Source: an uncultured Eubacteriales bacterium
GTDB lineage: Bacteria; Bacillota; Clostridia; Oscillospirales; Acutalibacteraceae
DNA: 64,000 bases
Assembly (NCBI GenBank): GCA_905198155.1
Contig: CAJKBQ010000003.1
Coordinates: 1 to 64,000, forward strand
Direction of reading: 5' to 3'
Shown: piece after piece, positions 1-8,298 of the stretch
Layout: the number at the start of each line of letters is the position of its first letter
How positions within the stretch are numbered: the first letter of the stretch is position 1
The notes under the pieces: generated by a model
Told to the model about the DNA's origin: nothing
The model's input: the letters and a program-made list of their open reading frames with translations, nothing else
The model's database searches: none
Made by a program: the position numbers and the translations under genes

Positions 1-250
1 TGACCCGGCAGTTTTCCGTGTTCCGTTTTACCTTGTCACGGATTGCCATTCGTTCATTGAACATCCATGGCGAATACGCTTTGACCTCCATTAAAAGCAC
101 ATCCGGCCGATGCGTTTTGCACCACTCGGCAGTTGCGTCCGGCGACTCGGAAATCACAACCTGGCAATCGTCCAATTTCTGCATCAGCATTCGCTCCATG
201 GTGTGCGCATGGATATCGCTCTGAATGTCCAGAACGATTTTTTTCATCAT
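1..250 (-). CDS. Pseudo-receiver protein, partial (C-terminus off the left edge)
   Basis: This open frame starts at ATG 250-248 and runs off the window after about 83 residues. It begins MMKKIVLDIQSD and contains DVLLMEVKAYSPW, ERM and an RD..K segment. It is clearly paralogous to the protein at 22325-22708, which has LVMEVTAYTPW in the same place. The fold pattern is a response-regulator receiver, but the residue expected to be the phosphoacceptor Asp at the end of beta-3 is Glu in both copies. A Glu there usually mimics or abolishes phosphorylation, so this is probably a phosphorylation-independent receiver (inference). Its ATG overlaps the TGA of the upstream surface-protein gene (ATGA), so translation is likely coupled. 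The C-terminal half cannot be seen. Confidence 0.7.
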   Translation of the reverse strand, partial: MMKKIVLDIQSDIHAHTMERMLMQKLDDCQVVISESPDATAEWCKTHRPDVLLMEVKAYSPWMFNERMAIRDKVKRNTENCRV

Positions 251-1092
251 TCATCACCACCTTTCCGAATTAAAACAATTGCCAAAATATCCACGCCAAT
301 CACCACTGCGGCGATAACAGCAACGATCCACCACGAAAAAGAAAAACTCTCGTTCTCCGCAGGAGAAGTTTGTTCTGTGCTATTTTCGTTATTTTCTTTT
401 AGATCGGTGCTCCTGTCTTTATCCGGCTCAACGCTGCTTTTTTCAACATTGTCGCCTTCAAGATCTCCGCTGTATTTTACCGGTTCTGTCATAGCTACCT
501 TACAGACAAGGCAGCTATAGGTCTTTTCGCCATCGGCTTTGGGAGTAGGTTCCCTGGTTATTGTTCCCGCATTCCAGTTATGTCCGGCAGCGGGAATTTC
601 AGCCCGTTCGGTAACACCGCAATCACATTCCCGTGCCTTAATGCCTGCCTCTGTACAGGTTGGCTTTGTGGTCAACATCCACTCGCCGAAGCTGTGGGTG
701 TGCGCGGAACTGTTTTCGTAAAATTCCACACGGATCAGGCGGCTGTATGTCGGCTCACTCTCTAAACCTCCGACCACATTCCAGGCAGCATAACAGTACC
801 ATTTCACTCCCAGTTCCTCCGGCACCTGATAGCTGTCTCCCTCTGCGCCGTCAATAGCACGGATCATCGTCATGTTTTCTATATCCGTGGCATACCACTG
901 ATATTTCAGCGTACCGCCGTCGGGCACACTGGCATTCGTGAACAGGATAATCCCGTCACTGCCGATAGTCATATAGCAATCCGGCATTTCCCCTTCAATC
1001 ACGGGCTTCGCCGGTCCCTCCGCACTAACCGTTGCGGCAGCAAACCCTACAAATGCTAATACAAACATAAAAGCAAAAACAAACCTTTTCAT
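247..1092 (-). CDS. Secreted, membrane-anchored surface protein with Cys-pair repeat
   Basis: The 281-residue product has a Sec signal peptide (about residues 1-24, ending VSAEG), an Ig-like beta-rich first half, and then a segment (about 135-205) with His- and Cys-pair motifs (HTHSFGEW, ARECDCG, CLVCK). Such repeats are common in Clostridia surface proteins, and the same kind of segment occurs in the cohesin-like protein at 17309-19000. A low-complexity acidic linker follows, then one transmembrane helix (about 250-274) and a short basic-acidic tail. The product is therefore probably a cell-surface protein held by a C-terminal membrane anchor. The start is supported by GAGGAG seven bases upstream. 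Its stop overlaps the start of the next gene. Function is unknown. Confidence 0.8.
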   Translation of the reverse strand: MKRFVFAFMFVLAFVGFAAATVSAEGPAKPVIEGEMPDCYMTIGSDGIILFTNASVPDGGTLKYQWYATDIENMTMIRAIDGAEGDSYQVPEELGVKWYCYAAWNVVGGLESEPTYSRLIRVEFYENSSAHTHSFGEWMLTTKPTCTEAGIKARECDCGVTERAEIPAAGHNWNAGTITREPTPKADGEKTYSCLVCKVAMTEPVKYSGDLEGDNVEKSSVEPDKDRSTDLKENNENSTEQTSPAENESFSFSWWIVAVIAAVVIGVDILAIVLIRKGGDE

Positions 1093-1255
1093 ATCTGCTC
1101 CTCACACTCCTCATATGTTTTTTTCCGAATTCCAATAGCCCCTTGGAATCTGAAAATCCATATCATAAAGGCTGTTTCTAATCAGATGATTCAGTAATTT
1201 TCCCATCTGCCGAGAAAAGATTTCGGTATGTTCCCTAATCCTAAAAAAGGAAAGA

Positions 1256-2638
1256 TTATTCACTTTTTTCCCAATAGGGATAGTCTGAAAACACAAACTC
1301 TCCCGCAGCGTTTTTCTCTGTCGGCAGGTCAACATAGAGCTTGCTGCCGCTTGGCGGCATTTTCACAGCAATCACAACCGTAAATTTTCCGTTGCCTTCA
1401 TCCCGGACGCAGTCCACACAGCTGTTGTAAGCGGCTTCGCCCTTGCGCTTCTTACAAACCACATAGGCATCACCTTTATATTCAATCAGTTCTTTATCTG
1501 CAATAGCACGGTTCAACGTTTTATCGGTAAATTCCTCCGAAAAAACCTTTAAGAATTTTTTGCGTACACCTTCGATCGTGTTTATATAATCATACGGAGG
1601 AAACATAGGCACATAATTCTTCCGCTTGAACCGTACAGGCTTCGTGTTACCAGAATACTCACCTGCAAAATTCAGGCTCAGCCAAAGGCTTCTCGCTTCA
1701 TCTGCCATTTCCCTCGCATCTGCGTAGTACAGGACTGTTCCGTTCTCAGGAGAAAGCGCATACCCGTTTACTCCGCGAAGACTTTCAATTATGGCAAGCT
1801 TATCGTTTTCATAATTCTTCCAAATCGCAAGCGCTTCCTCCGAAACGCTTTTCGCGTATGAAGCTATTAAATAATTGTCGCGTGCCGTAATAAATCTGAC
1901 ATCCTCGTCCGAAATAAGCCGCCCGACTTCTATTCTGCCCTTATAGGTATCCGATGCATAGCCGTATGTATCGTTATCGATTATAAAAAAGGTAAGCTCT
2001 CCTCCATCGGTTTTATCAACATAAAACGCTACATGGCTTTCCGAAAAGCTTGCCGTAACTGTACCGACCCAGCTTTCCGGCAGTGTGATCTCATAGGTGC
2101 CTTCGGAAAACCGCACCGAGCTTATTTTTTCGGTCGTTATGAGCTTACAAAGCTTCTGCGCAAATGACGAATAGTTTTTCGGGAAACTGTTGGTTCCGTT
2201 GGCTTTCACCTGTGTACCGTCCGCCAATACGGCTTCAAAACTCATACAGGTTCCGTCAAGGGTCTGGGAATCGTGGCCTCGAAAGCCCGCCCATTCCGCT
2301 ATTTTATAGTTGCCGAATACTGCGCACAGCTTTTGAAAAACGCTCTCATCTGCGTCAATTGCGCGAACGACATTGCGGCATTCCACATTTCCGGAGGTCT
2401 TATCATCCCACATTTCCGTGCTGATGTAATACTCCAAATGAACGCCGTTCTCTGTTTTATATCCCTCGTAAACACGACGCTGCGCCGTCATATCGCTTTG
2501 CACCAGCTTAAAGCTTTTGAAATCCATGGGATCCCCTCCGTAACAATTATTACTGCAATTATTATGTTTTGAAGCGCAAGCGGAAACGGATATTAAAGAG
2601 ATGAATACCAACATAAAACATAAAAGTAGCTTTTTCAT
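1256..2638 (-). CDS. Putative lipoprotein of unknown function
   Basis: The product is 460 residues. The N-terminus has a basic MKK, a hydrophobic stretch and a lipobox-like VSAC with the Cys near residue 21, so it is probably a lipoprotein on the outer face of the membrane. The rest is a soluble domain rich in aromatic and charged residues with no motif I recognise. GGAAGGAT precedes the ATG. A perfect 20-bp hairpin lies directly upstream of this ribosome binding site. It is colinear with the membrane-associated genes upstream and probably in the same transcription unit. Confidence 0.75.
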   Translation of the reverse strand: MKKLLLCFMLVFISLISVSACASKHNNCSNNCYGGDPMDFKSFKLVQSDMTAQRRVYEGYKTENGVHLEYYISTEMWDDKTSGNVECRNVVRAIDADESVFQKLCAVFGNYKIAEWAGFRGHDSQTLDGTCMSFEAVLADGTQVKANGTNSFPKNYSSFAQKLCKLITTEKISSVRFSEGTYEITLPESWVGTVTASFSESHVAFYVDKTDGGELTFFIIDNDTYGYASDTYKGRIEVGRLISDEDVRFITARDNYLIASYAKSVSEEALAIWKNYENDKLAIIESLRGVNGYALSPENGTVLYYADAREMADEARSLWLSLNFAGEYSGNTKPVRFKRKNYVPMFPPYDYINTIEGVRKKFLKVFSEEFTDKTLNRAIADKELIEYKGDAYVVCKKRKGEAAYNSCVDCVRDEGNGKFTVVIAVKMPPSGSKLYVDLPTEKNAAGEFVFSDYPYWEKSE

Positions 2639-2647
2639 TTATCCTTC

Positions 2648-2690
2648 CTTTCCGAAAGGTGCCGAATCCCATTCGGCACCTTTCGGAAAG
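2648..2690. repeat. Perfect 20-bp inverted repeat with 3-nt loop
   Basis: The arms at 2648-2667 and 2671-2690 are exact reverse complements around a CCC/GGG loop. The right-to-left transcript would form a 20-bp hairpin ending immediately before the GGAAGGAT ribosome binding site of the lipoprotein gene. No T-run follows on the minus strand, so it is not a standard intrinsic terminator. It may stabilise the downstream mRNA or be a processing site (inference). Confidence 0.8.
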
Positions 2691-2722
2691 AAGCTTGCAG
2701 CAGCAAGCCTCTCCCGCATAGA

Positions 2723-3064
2723 CTATGACATTTTCGGAAAACCGAGATTGTATGCGCCGCAGGCGTAGAGCTTGCCATCCTTAAACCAGACATGCAGCAC
2801 TCTTGCTTTGCTTTTTGCAGCATACCATGAATAAATCTGCGCCTCCCGCTCAGCATCGTAACGATACTCCGAAGGATCCACACCGATATGTGCAATCACA
2901 TCCTCAAGGGTAAAATCAGCCTGTTCTGCAGCAAAGAAATAGTTCAACCCTCCGAAAAATTCCTTGAAAGTCTCTTTCAGAACCGATTCATCGGCTCGAT
3001 TTTCGCTTACCATCTGCGTTTCTGTTGATTCCAGGTTGAGGTTATATGGATTATCAGCATTCAT
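2723..3064 (-). CDS. Hypothetical small soluble protein
   Basis: The 113-residue product has no signal peptide or membrane helix. It opens MNADNPYNLNLESTET and later has an Asp/Glu-rich amphipathic region (FTLEDVIAHIGVDPSEY) and a C-terminal beta-like segment ending GFPKMS. The ATG is preceded by a weak GAAGGTGAT site. It lies between two other short hypothetical genes in the same direction with a 31-base gap to the upstream gene. I do not recognise the family; size, codon use and position support a real gene. Confidence 0.6.
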   Translation of the reverse strand: MNADNPYNLNLESTETQMVSENRADESVLKETFKEFFGGLNYFFAAEQADFTLEDVIAHIGVDPSEYRYDAEREAQIYSWYAAKSKARVLHVWFKDGKLYACGAYNLGFPKMS

Positions 3065-3095
3065 TGTATCACCTTCACCGTTGTAAACAGTCGGG

Positions 3096-3503
3096 TCAGA
3101 CTCTTTCCAGAAGAATCATTCCGTAGCTATACAGCAGGCATCCGTCTTCGGTGACGGGAATCTCCGCAAAGGAATCGACCTTTTCCCCGAGGACTTCACC
3201 CTCGATCTTCGTGTCATAGTAGATCTTTCCGTTCTCTTCCTTCCATACCGTGCTTTCAACAGCGGCATAGCCGTCCTCGCGGACGACCGCCCCGTGCTTG
3301 GCAGCCTCCCCGCGCATTTCCTCCGGCACAAACATGAGCGTGTTGAGCACACCGTCCTCGGCAAACTCCGTCCGGTACTGCATCAATTGGGCGCTGCCCT
3401 CAAATCTCTCATCCGCCGGTGGATTATCGGGTGTAAAAACCTTCTCTCCGTCCGGTGTAGGCACACGGACTTCCTTTACTTTCCAAATTCCGCGAATATC
3501 CAT
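3096..3503 (-). CDS. Hypothetical lipocalin-sized protein
   Basis: The product is 135 residues with no signal peptide. It opens MDIRGIWKVKEVRVPTPDG and ends with short alternating beta segments (LLYSYGMILLERV). The GxW near the N-terminus and overall beta pattern resemble small lipocalin-like barrels, but that is only a resemblance. The start is well supported by AAGGAGG about eight bases upstream. It is the first gene downstream of a palindrome and a gene remnant. Confidence 0.65.
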   Translation of the reverse strand: MDIRGIWKVKEVRVPTPDGEKVFTPDNPPADERFEGSAQLMQYRTEFAEDGVLNTLMFVPEEMRGEAAKHGAVVREDGYAAVESTVWKEENGKIYYDTKIEGEVLGEKVDSFAEIPVTEDGCLLYSYGMILLERV

Positions 3504-3527
3504 CTTGTTTTCCTCCTTATTTGCTTC

Positions 3528-3620
3528 CTAAGCTTTCGGCGTGCGCACGCCGAAAGCTGTTGCTTTTCCCATATAAACCACTTGTCGTCGGATCCTTGCC
3601 GACGCAGTTGGATCAGGCAT
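3528..3620 (-). pseudogene. Remnant of a paralogue of the gene at 4103-4672 (C-terminal end)
   Basis: Read leftward, this segment repeats the 3' end of the 4103-4672 gene. GSDDKWFIWEK appears in one frame (against GSDGKWFLWEQ in the intact gene), and GVRTPKA followed by a stop appears in another (against TGVRTPKA). The matching parts lie in different frames and the rest of the gene is absent, so this is a decayed tandem duplicate. It fills the gap between the TM2 gene and the next gene. Confidence 0.55.
3531..3558. repeat. Perfect 28-bp palindrome
   Basis: The 14-bp arms AGCTTTCGGCGTGC and GCACGCCGAAAGCT meet without a spacer. It lies at the 3' end of the gene remnant, just upstream of the gene at 3096-3503. 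The intact paralogue carries a shorter palindrome (GGTGTGCGCACACC) at the equivalent place, at about 4129-4142, so the palindrome has been extended in this copy. Confidence 0.75.
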
Positions 3621-3636
3621 GGACTATTAGCACCAC

Positions 3637-3882
3637 TCAGCTGCGCTTGATAACTTTACCATCTTTATCGGTAAACTTGCCGGTCGCTATCTTAATAAGA
3701 TCGACAAGAATTCCTATTCCAAATACGCCTGCTGTCAGAGTATAAAGGATACCAGTACCTATTTTCCCGACATAGTAACGATGGATACCGAGGCCGCCTA
3801 CTAACACGCAAAGAAGCAGTGTCGTAATAAAATCCTTTGAGGATACGTCTGTTGTGATTGCAACACTATTATTGTTTTCCAT
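3637..3882 (-). CDS. TM2-domain small membrane protein
   Basis: The product has 81 residues from ATG 3882-3880, chosen because AAAGGA lies eight bases upstream; an in-frame ATG further upstream has no such site. After a short polar N-terminus come two hydrophobic helices separated by a short loop with the TM2-type motif GGLGIHRYYVGK, then GIGILVDLI and a basic C-terminus. TM2 proteins are two-helix membrane proteins of unknown biochemical role. It fits the surrounding set of small membrane and zinc-ribbon genes. Confidence in the domain is high; the role is unknown. Confidence 0.85.
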   Translation of the reverse strand: MENNNSVAITTDVSSKDFITTLLLCVLVGGLGIHRYYVGKIGTGILYTLTAGVFGIGILVDLIKIATGKFTDKDGKVIKRS

Positions 3883-4102
3883 TGTAAAATTCCTTTCGTG
3901 AAAAAAATTATAAATTTCATTTGTGCTTACATTGATGGACAACATCGGTTATTTACTATTATCCAAAATGCAATTTTCAGAAACCATTAAAACATCAAAA
4001 AATCCGATCGCTAAAATTCCATGCCGTGATTACTTGCGTCAATTGGTGCCGGATTGCTCTAAATGTGCACTTTTGCAAACATATGGGTTCGTTTGTTTTG
4101 AG

Positions 4103-4672
4103 TTATGCCCACGGATCGGCGGCTTTTGGTGTGCGCACACCAGTCAGTAAGTATTGTTCCCACAAAAACCACTTGCCGTCGGATCCGCGCTGACGCATCT
4201 TAATGGGTCGAGGATCATCTGCGCCACCGCAGGGGATAAACAGTTTCATATATCCCTGTTCCTCGCCGGACACATGATTGCTTTCGATGATAAGGGTATA
4301 TGGCTCAGTAGGCGTGTAGTTGTTGTCCGGCGTAGAACCGACGAAATAGGTAAACGGCAGATAGGTCTTACCGTCGCGGAAACGGTCGTTCAGGAAGGAA
4401 ATTTCCTGTCCGTTCAGCGGGCGGGGGCCCCGCAGCCAATTCAGCATCTCGGTACCGATGTTCTTATCCGCCGCGTATGCACAGAGGGCAAGAACCGTAA
4501 GTGCTGCCGTTTTGAACGGCGTATCGAGACTTGCCTCGGGTAGCGCCTGCATTTCTGCAAGGCTTTCCGGCAGCGATGAAAAGGTGAAGGTCTCCCGTTT
4601 GTTGCCGATGGATTGTGCAGCGGTACTCACCGCCTGCTGGGCTGTGCTTTTTAATTTGTCAAAGATACTCAT
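4103..4672 (-). CDS. Conserved hypothetical cytosolic protein
   Basis: The 189-residue product has no signal peptide. It starts with an amphipathic helix (MSIFDKLKSTAQQAVSTAA) of the type that can lie on membranes or on partner proteins. The middle has a small helical bundle region, and the C-terminal half is beta-rich (TYFVGSTPDNNYTPTEPYTL, IIESNHVSGEEQGYMKLF) ending GSDGKWFLWEQ and ADPWA. It sits 61 bases downstream of the TPM-domain gene in the same direction, so a role with the YdjG/H/I-like proteins is plausible (inference). A decayed partial duplicate lies at 3528-3620. I cannot name the family with certainty. Confidence 0.7.
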   Translation of the reverse strand: MSIFDKLKSTAQQAVSTAAQSIGNKRETFTFSSLPESLAEMQALPEASLDTPFKTAALTVLALCAYAADKNIGTEMLNWLRGPRPLNGQEISFLNDRFRDGKTYLPFTYFVGSTPDNNYTPTEPYTLIIESNHVSGEEQGYMKLFIPCGGADDPRPIKMRQRGSDGKWFLWEQYLLTGVRTPKAADPWA

Positions 4673-4733
4673 GGGTTATCTCTCCTTTATAAAATATTTT
4701 TATTGCTGCTTTTTCTTGCGAGTGAAGATGGCA

Positions 4734-5552
4734 TTAGAATTTGCCTCCTCCGCCACCATGGGACGATCCGGAAGAAGATGTGTGTGTGCTGCTCCCTCCG
4801 CCTGAATCGTTGTCTTTCGGTTTCGCAGTGCGTGAGACTGTATTATACAGGAACATATCGCGGCTCTCGGTAATGTTCATGCTGCCTGCTTTCATATAAC
4901 TGTTCGCCGCCGGCTGAAACCGTACTGTTTTGAGTTTGCTCTTCATAGCGCCTACTGTAATGAAAGATAGCACAAATCCGGCTATAATCGCCACCAGTAT
5001 CCAGCCGGGTTTCATAGACTCTTTGGGCATATTGCCTGAATCGTATGGCTTTCCGGTTCTTGCTTTTGTAATAAAATCGTCGCATAGCTCAGCAAAGGTA
5101 TTAAAAGCGGCAGCATAATCGCCATCCGACAGATGCTCCTTTATCTTATTACCGATATATTGAATTCCCGCATCGGTGAATGCCGTGATGCCGTAGCCGG
5201 TGGTGGATATGTACCAGTCACGATCCTCCATGCTGATAAGCAGCAGCAGACCGTCCCTGTTGTTGCCGTAACCGTAGCCGTTATAATCGTAGGTGTCGTC
5301 GGCATAGTCGGCGGGCGTAGCTCCGTTCAGCGTTTTCGCAGTCACGATGACGATATCCATCTTTTGTCGCACACGGATTTCCTCGAGTTTTTCCCGCAGC
5401 GCCGTCTCCTCGCTATCGGACAACAGATTGGCATCATCTACGACCCGATCCTTATCACCCGCAAAACCGGCGGCGCCCTCGGCAAAGGCAGGAACTGTCA
5501 CGCACAGACAGAGTACAAGAGTAAACAGAACTGTCCATATTTTCTTTTTCAT
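4734..5552 (-). CDS. TPM-domain membrane protein (YdjH-like)
   Basis: The 272-residue product has a signal peptide (about 1-25, ending AFAEG), a TPM domain (about 33-165, with VVDDANLLSD at its start, DIVIVTAKTL and GLLLLISMEDRDWYISTTGYG) and a transmembrane helix at about 180-202. A cytosolic tail ends in a Gly/Ser-rich SSHGGGGGKF. Tails of this type are typical of YgcG/YdjH proteins. In Bacillus subtilis, YdjH works with the zinc-ribbon protein YdjG and the SPFH protein YdjI in a membrane-stress complex with PspA. Here a YdjG-like gene lies 12 bases upstream and a YdjI-like gene a few genes further. TPM domains have been called phosphatases, but no activity is claimed here. Confidence 0.85.
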   Translation of the reverse strand: MKKKIWTVLFTLVLCLCVTVPAFAEGAAGFAGDKDRVVDDANLLSDSEETALREKLEEIRVRQKMDIVIVTAKTLNGATPADYADDTYDYNGYGYGNNRDGLLLLISMEDRDWYISTTGYGITAFTDAGIQYIGNKIKEHLSDGDYAAAFNTFAELCDDFITKARTGKPYDSGNMPKESMKPGWILVAIIAGFVLSFITVGAMKSKLKTVRFQPAANSYMKAGSMNITESRDMFLYNTVSRTAKPKDNDSGGGSSTHTSSSGSSHGGGGGKF

Positions 5553-5564
5553 TCTGTTTCCTCC

Positions 5565-6659
5565 TTAAAACAGCCCGATCAGGTGCAGAAGCCAAGCCAC
5601 GCCATAGGCAGCGACACTGTATATCGCCGCCAGAAAGAATGTCCAGCGCGTCGCCGCAGCTTTATCCACCGGCAGATCGCCGACGAATTTCCCTGTCTGT
5701 CCGTTCATGGCAAAGATATATTGGTTGCCGTTCCATGAAGTGTTCAAAAGCCACACCGGATAAAGCGCATACTGAGCCTTTCCGCCGCGGAACTGCATAC
5801 TGCTGTATTCCGTCGTGACCGTGGTATACCCCTGCACCGTTCCGGCAAAGGTATCCTCGGTGGAGCGCTTGACGCGCTTGTTGGCACGGTCAATACTCGC
5901 CTCAGCAGTCACATCGTATTTATCCGCCAGATACCCTGCAAGATACGCTGTCCGAAAGTCCACCGCCTCGGAAAAATCGTACGGTTCGATAGATTCCATA
6001 AGGTCATCCGCCATTTTTGACGAGCCATCCACCGGGACATGCTCAAAGCCGATGCTTCCGCCACGATGCGCCATATAATAGCTGGTTTCCGTATAATTGT
6101 AGTCTTTGTCACTCCAGGTACGCACCCGGGTGGCGCGATAGCGAATCTGCGCATCCACATCGGTGTCAAAAAGCCAGAAAGGAACATAGACCCCCTTGAT
6201 CTCGTCGATATGGTTCTGATCCTTAAAAATCTTAGGCAGCAGCCGCTTACCGGTCAGGTGCTTCATTAGCCCCGCCTTCGCCGCCTTTTTATCCAGCTTG
6301 AACGGAATGACAAGATCCGGCTTGAGAGCACCTGAGAATTGGCCCATCATCACCACGGGATTGCCGCAAAAAGGACAAGCTGTAGCTGCCAAGTTGGCAT
6401 CGCCGACGATCTCGCCTCCGCAGGACTTGCACACATAGGAGCGCAGGCCGTCGGTTTCTCCCTCCTGCCAGTCTCCTCCGGCAGTGGTTTCCCATTCCAT
6501 ATTGTCGGATTTTTCGCTCTGCAGCTCGGTGTCGTAGCTCGCCAGCGCCTCCATTTCAAACTCCGTGTCGCAATAAGGGCACTTCATTTTCTGGAGTGTG
6601 CTGTCAAAGGCTATCGCGCCGCCGCAGCAGGGGCATTTATATTCCTGCAGGGTTTGCAT
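5565..6659 (-). CDS. Zinc-ribbon membrane protein (YdjG/TFIIB-type ribbon family)
   Basis: The product has 364 residues from ATG 6659-6657, chosen because AGGAGG lies about eight bases upstream. Two zinc ribbons open the protein: CPCCGGAI with CPYCDTEF near residues 9-33, and CKSCGGEI with CPFCGNPV near 75-100. A long domain follows with PDLVIPFKLDK and YVPFWLFDTDV, a signature of YdjG-type proteins. One or two hydrophobic helices close the C-terminus (about 338-360). The protein should sit in the membrane with the ribbons in the cytosol. It lies 12 bases upstream of the TPM gene, matching the ydjG-ydjH order of Bacillus subtilis. Confidence 0.85.
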   Translation of the reverse strand: MQTLQEYKCPCCGGAIAFDSTLQKMKCPYCDTEFEMEALASYDTELQSEKSDNMEWETTAGGDWQEGETDGLRSYVCKSCGGEIVGDANLAATACPFCGNPVVMMGQFSGALKPDLVIPFKLDKKAAKAGLMKHLTGKRLLPKIFKDQNHIDEIKGVYVPFWLFDTDVDAQIRYRATRVRTWSDKDYNYTETSYYMAHRGGSIGFEHVPVDGSSKMADDLMESIEPYDFSEAVDFRTAYLAGYLADKYDVTAEASIDRANKRVKRSTEDTFAGTVQGYTTVTTEYSSMQFRGGKAQYALYPVWLLNTSWNGNQYIFAMNGQTGKFVGDLPVDKAAATRWTFFLAAIYSVAAYGVAWLLHLIGLF

Positions 6660-6685
6660 GAAAAGACCTCCTCTCTTAAAGAATT

Positions 6686-7438
6686 TCACCCATTAAATGC
6701 TGCAAGAGCCGCATCTGCTTTCTGAATCCACTCGGTGCGGTCGCCGTAGATTGCGGCATCCAGGGAGTCGATTGCCTGCGCCGCCTTATCGCCGGCATCG
6801 GCTTCTCCCTTTACCGCGGCAGAAAACCCTGACGCTATATCCTTAACCGCAGTCATCTGCTGCTTCCAAACATTTGAGGCATTGCCGAATGTATTCTGTA
6901 TGCCGAACAGCTTATCGAAGTATTTTTTGAGTCCTTCAAAATCCTTTCTGTTGTTCATGGGAAGAACGATCTCGTAAAGACCCTGCGTATTGGTAAAGCT
7001 GAGCCTTGCAAAAGGTTTTTTCTCGGTCTTATCGCCGTTTTTAACGAGCTGCTCCTCATACTTATAGCTGCGCAGGTCGGCAACGCGGTACACACAGGCA
7101 CGCGTGGTCTTGCCGAACATCATAAACTTGTAATCATTCTGGATATACGCCAACAAACCGATATCCTCCGCCACATAGAGATAAGTGCCGAAGCGCTTCA
7201 GTTTTTTGCTCTTATCCTTTGTTTTCCTCCTCGGAACGAAATAGTGCTCCCACAGCTTGGTGCCGCGCTCCACCTGTGCAAGATGCGCCTTGACACCCGG
7301 AAGATTGCTATGCACATAGTCATATGCCTTGAAGCCCTTTTTCCTGCAATTCTTGCGGCATATACAGTTGCCGTCCGACAGCTTTTGGGTTTGGATCAGA
7401 TTGATATCCGCACCACAGATAGCGCATTTATTAGCCAT
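6686..7438 (-). CDS. DUF4428 zinc-ribbon protein
   Basis: The product has 250 residues from ATG 7438-7436, with GGAAGGG upstream. The first 35 residues form a DUF4428-type treble-clef ribbon (NKCAICGADINLIQTQKL, then CICRKNC). The middle resembles PH-like or beta-sandwich folds seen beside DUF4428 (GLLAYIQNDYKFMMFGK, PFARLSFTNTQGLYEIVLP). A coiled helical C-terminus rich in Ala and Asp follows. No membrane helix is present. Its stop is 26 bases from the start of the YdjG-like gene, so it is likely part of that operon. A role as cytosolic adaptor is inference. Confidence 0.75.
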   Translation of the reverse strand: MANKCAICGADINLIQTQKLSDGNCICRKNCRKKGFKAYDYVHSNLPGVKAHLAQVERGTKLWEHYFVPRRKTKDKSKKLKRFGTYLYVAEDIGLLAYIQNDYKFMMFGKTTRACVYRVADLRSYKYEEQLVKNGDKTEKKPFARLSFTNTQGLYEIVLPMNNRKDFEGLKKYFDKLFGIQNTFGNASNVWKQQMTAVKDIASGFSAAVKGEADAGDKAAQAIDSLDAAIYGDRTEWIQKADAALAAFNG

Positions 7439-7769
7439 AATTAAGACCCTTCCTTTCCGCTGCGCTTCAAGGCACAAAAGGGATATGAAATCCGAGTGCG
7501 GTCACGCAGCATTCAAAAATTTGTGTTAAAATATTACTTAATGAAGCAGACACACTACACAATACGTGAAAGTGAGTAGCATGGCATCTCGCCAGCCGAA
7601 TAATTATATGTGTCGAATGCTCTTTCAAGCACAAATGAGTAGGGCTATGAACCCTGTAAGCTTATGCCTTTCGGTTGGCAAGAAGGTATTTGTTTCTTCC
7701 AAGCTTCTCCTCCTTTTTCCGGCAGCGTCGGTTTGTTTTCCGGTTTTTCTTGCTTTGGCAAGATGACGT
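7439..7769. other. Intergenic stretch without a recognisable gene
   Basis: This stretch lies between the DUF4428 gene and the lipoprotein gene upstream of it. I see no convincing coding frame with a ribosome binding site, no RNA gene and no strong terminator. A promoter for the leftward DUF4428-YdjG-YdjH genes could lie in its AT-rich part (about 7500-7560), but no clear -35/-10 pair is visible. Confidence 0.4.
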
Positions 7770-8294
7770 TCAGTCCGTTGCTGTATCCGGCGGAGTGTCT
7801 GCTGAACTTTCAGCCGCCTCATAATACCTGTCGGCAAGCACATAGAGATAGTTAAGCACCCTGTCACCGAGCATTGTCTCCTTCTCTATCGTGTTTCCGT
7901 CAGAGAAGGTCATTCCGGAACTGCGTGCCGGTACATCGGAACTGCTAAAAATCCGTATCGGATTACGGTACCTGCAAAGCCTTTCCGTCTCGCTGTCCTC
8001 ACAGAGGATACGAAGGAAGCCTTCCGCATCCTCTGCCGTTATCGGGAAGGAGCCAAACGAGGTGTAGTGATCCTTCTGACTTCCCACAAAACAGTCTGCA
8101 GAGAATAACCAGCCGTCTTTTTCTTTTTTCAGGGCGAAGGAATACACAGGGTTCATTTCCGTGCCGTAATAAGCGGTATTGATTAAGACAACATCATCGG
8201 AAGTGTATTTTTTACTTCCGCCGCAGCCGAAAAGCCCGAAAACCGGCAAGAGAACAAACACAACTGTCACGACCTTATATATGGTGTGCTTCAT
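7770..8294 (-). CDS. Putative lipoprotein
   Basis: The product has 174 residues from ATG 8294-8292. A basic N-terminus (MKHTIYK) is followed by a hydrophobic stretch and LFGCGGS, a lipobox with Cys near residue 23. The remaining soluble domain includes VVLINTAYYGTEMNP and SSDVPARSSGMTFSDG and has no motif I recognise. The start lies a few bases after the stop of the upstream DUF4428 gene and has little Shine-Dalgarno of its own, so it is probably translated by coupling. The acidic C-terminus is rich in Ser, Asp and Thr. Confidence 0.7.
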   Translation of the reverse strand: MKHTIYKVVTVVFVLLPVFGLFGCGGSKKYTSDDVVLINTAYYGTEMNPVYSFALKKEKDGWLFSADCFVGSQKDHYTSFGSFPITAEDAEGFLRILCEDSETERLCRYRNPIRIFSSSDVPARSSGMTFSDGNTIEKETMLGDRVLNYLYVLADRYYEAAESSADTPPDTATD

Positions 8295-8298
8295 TGCT

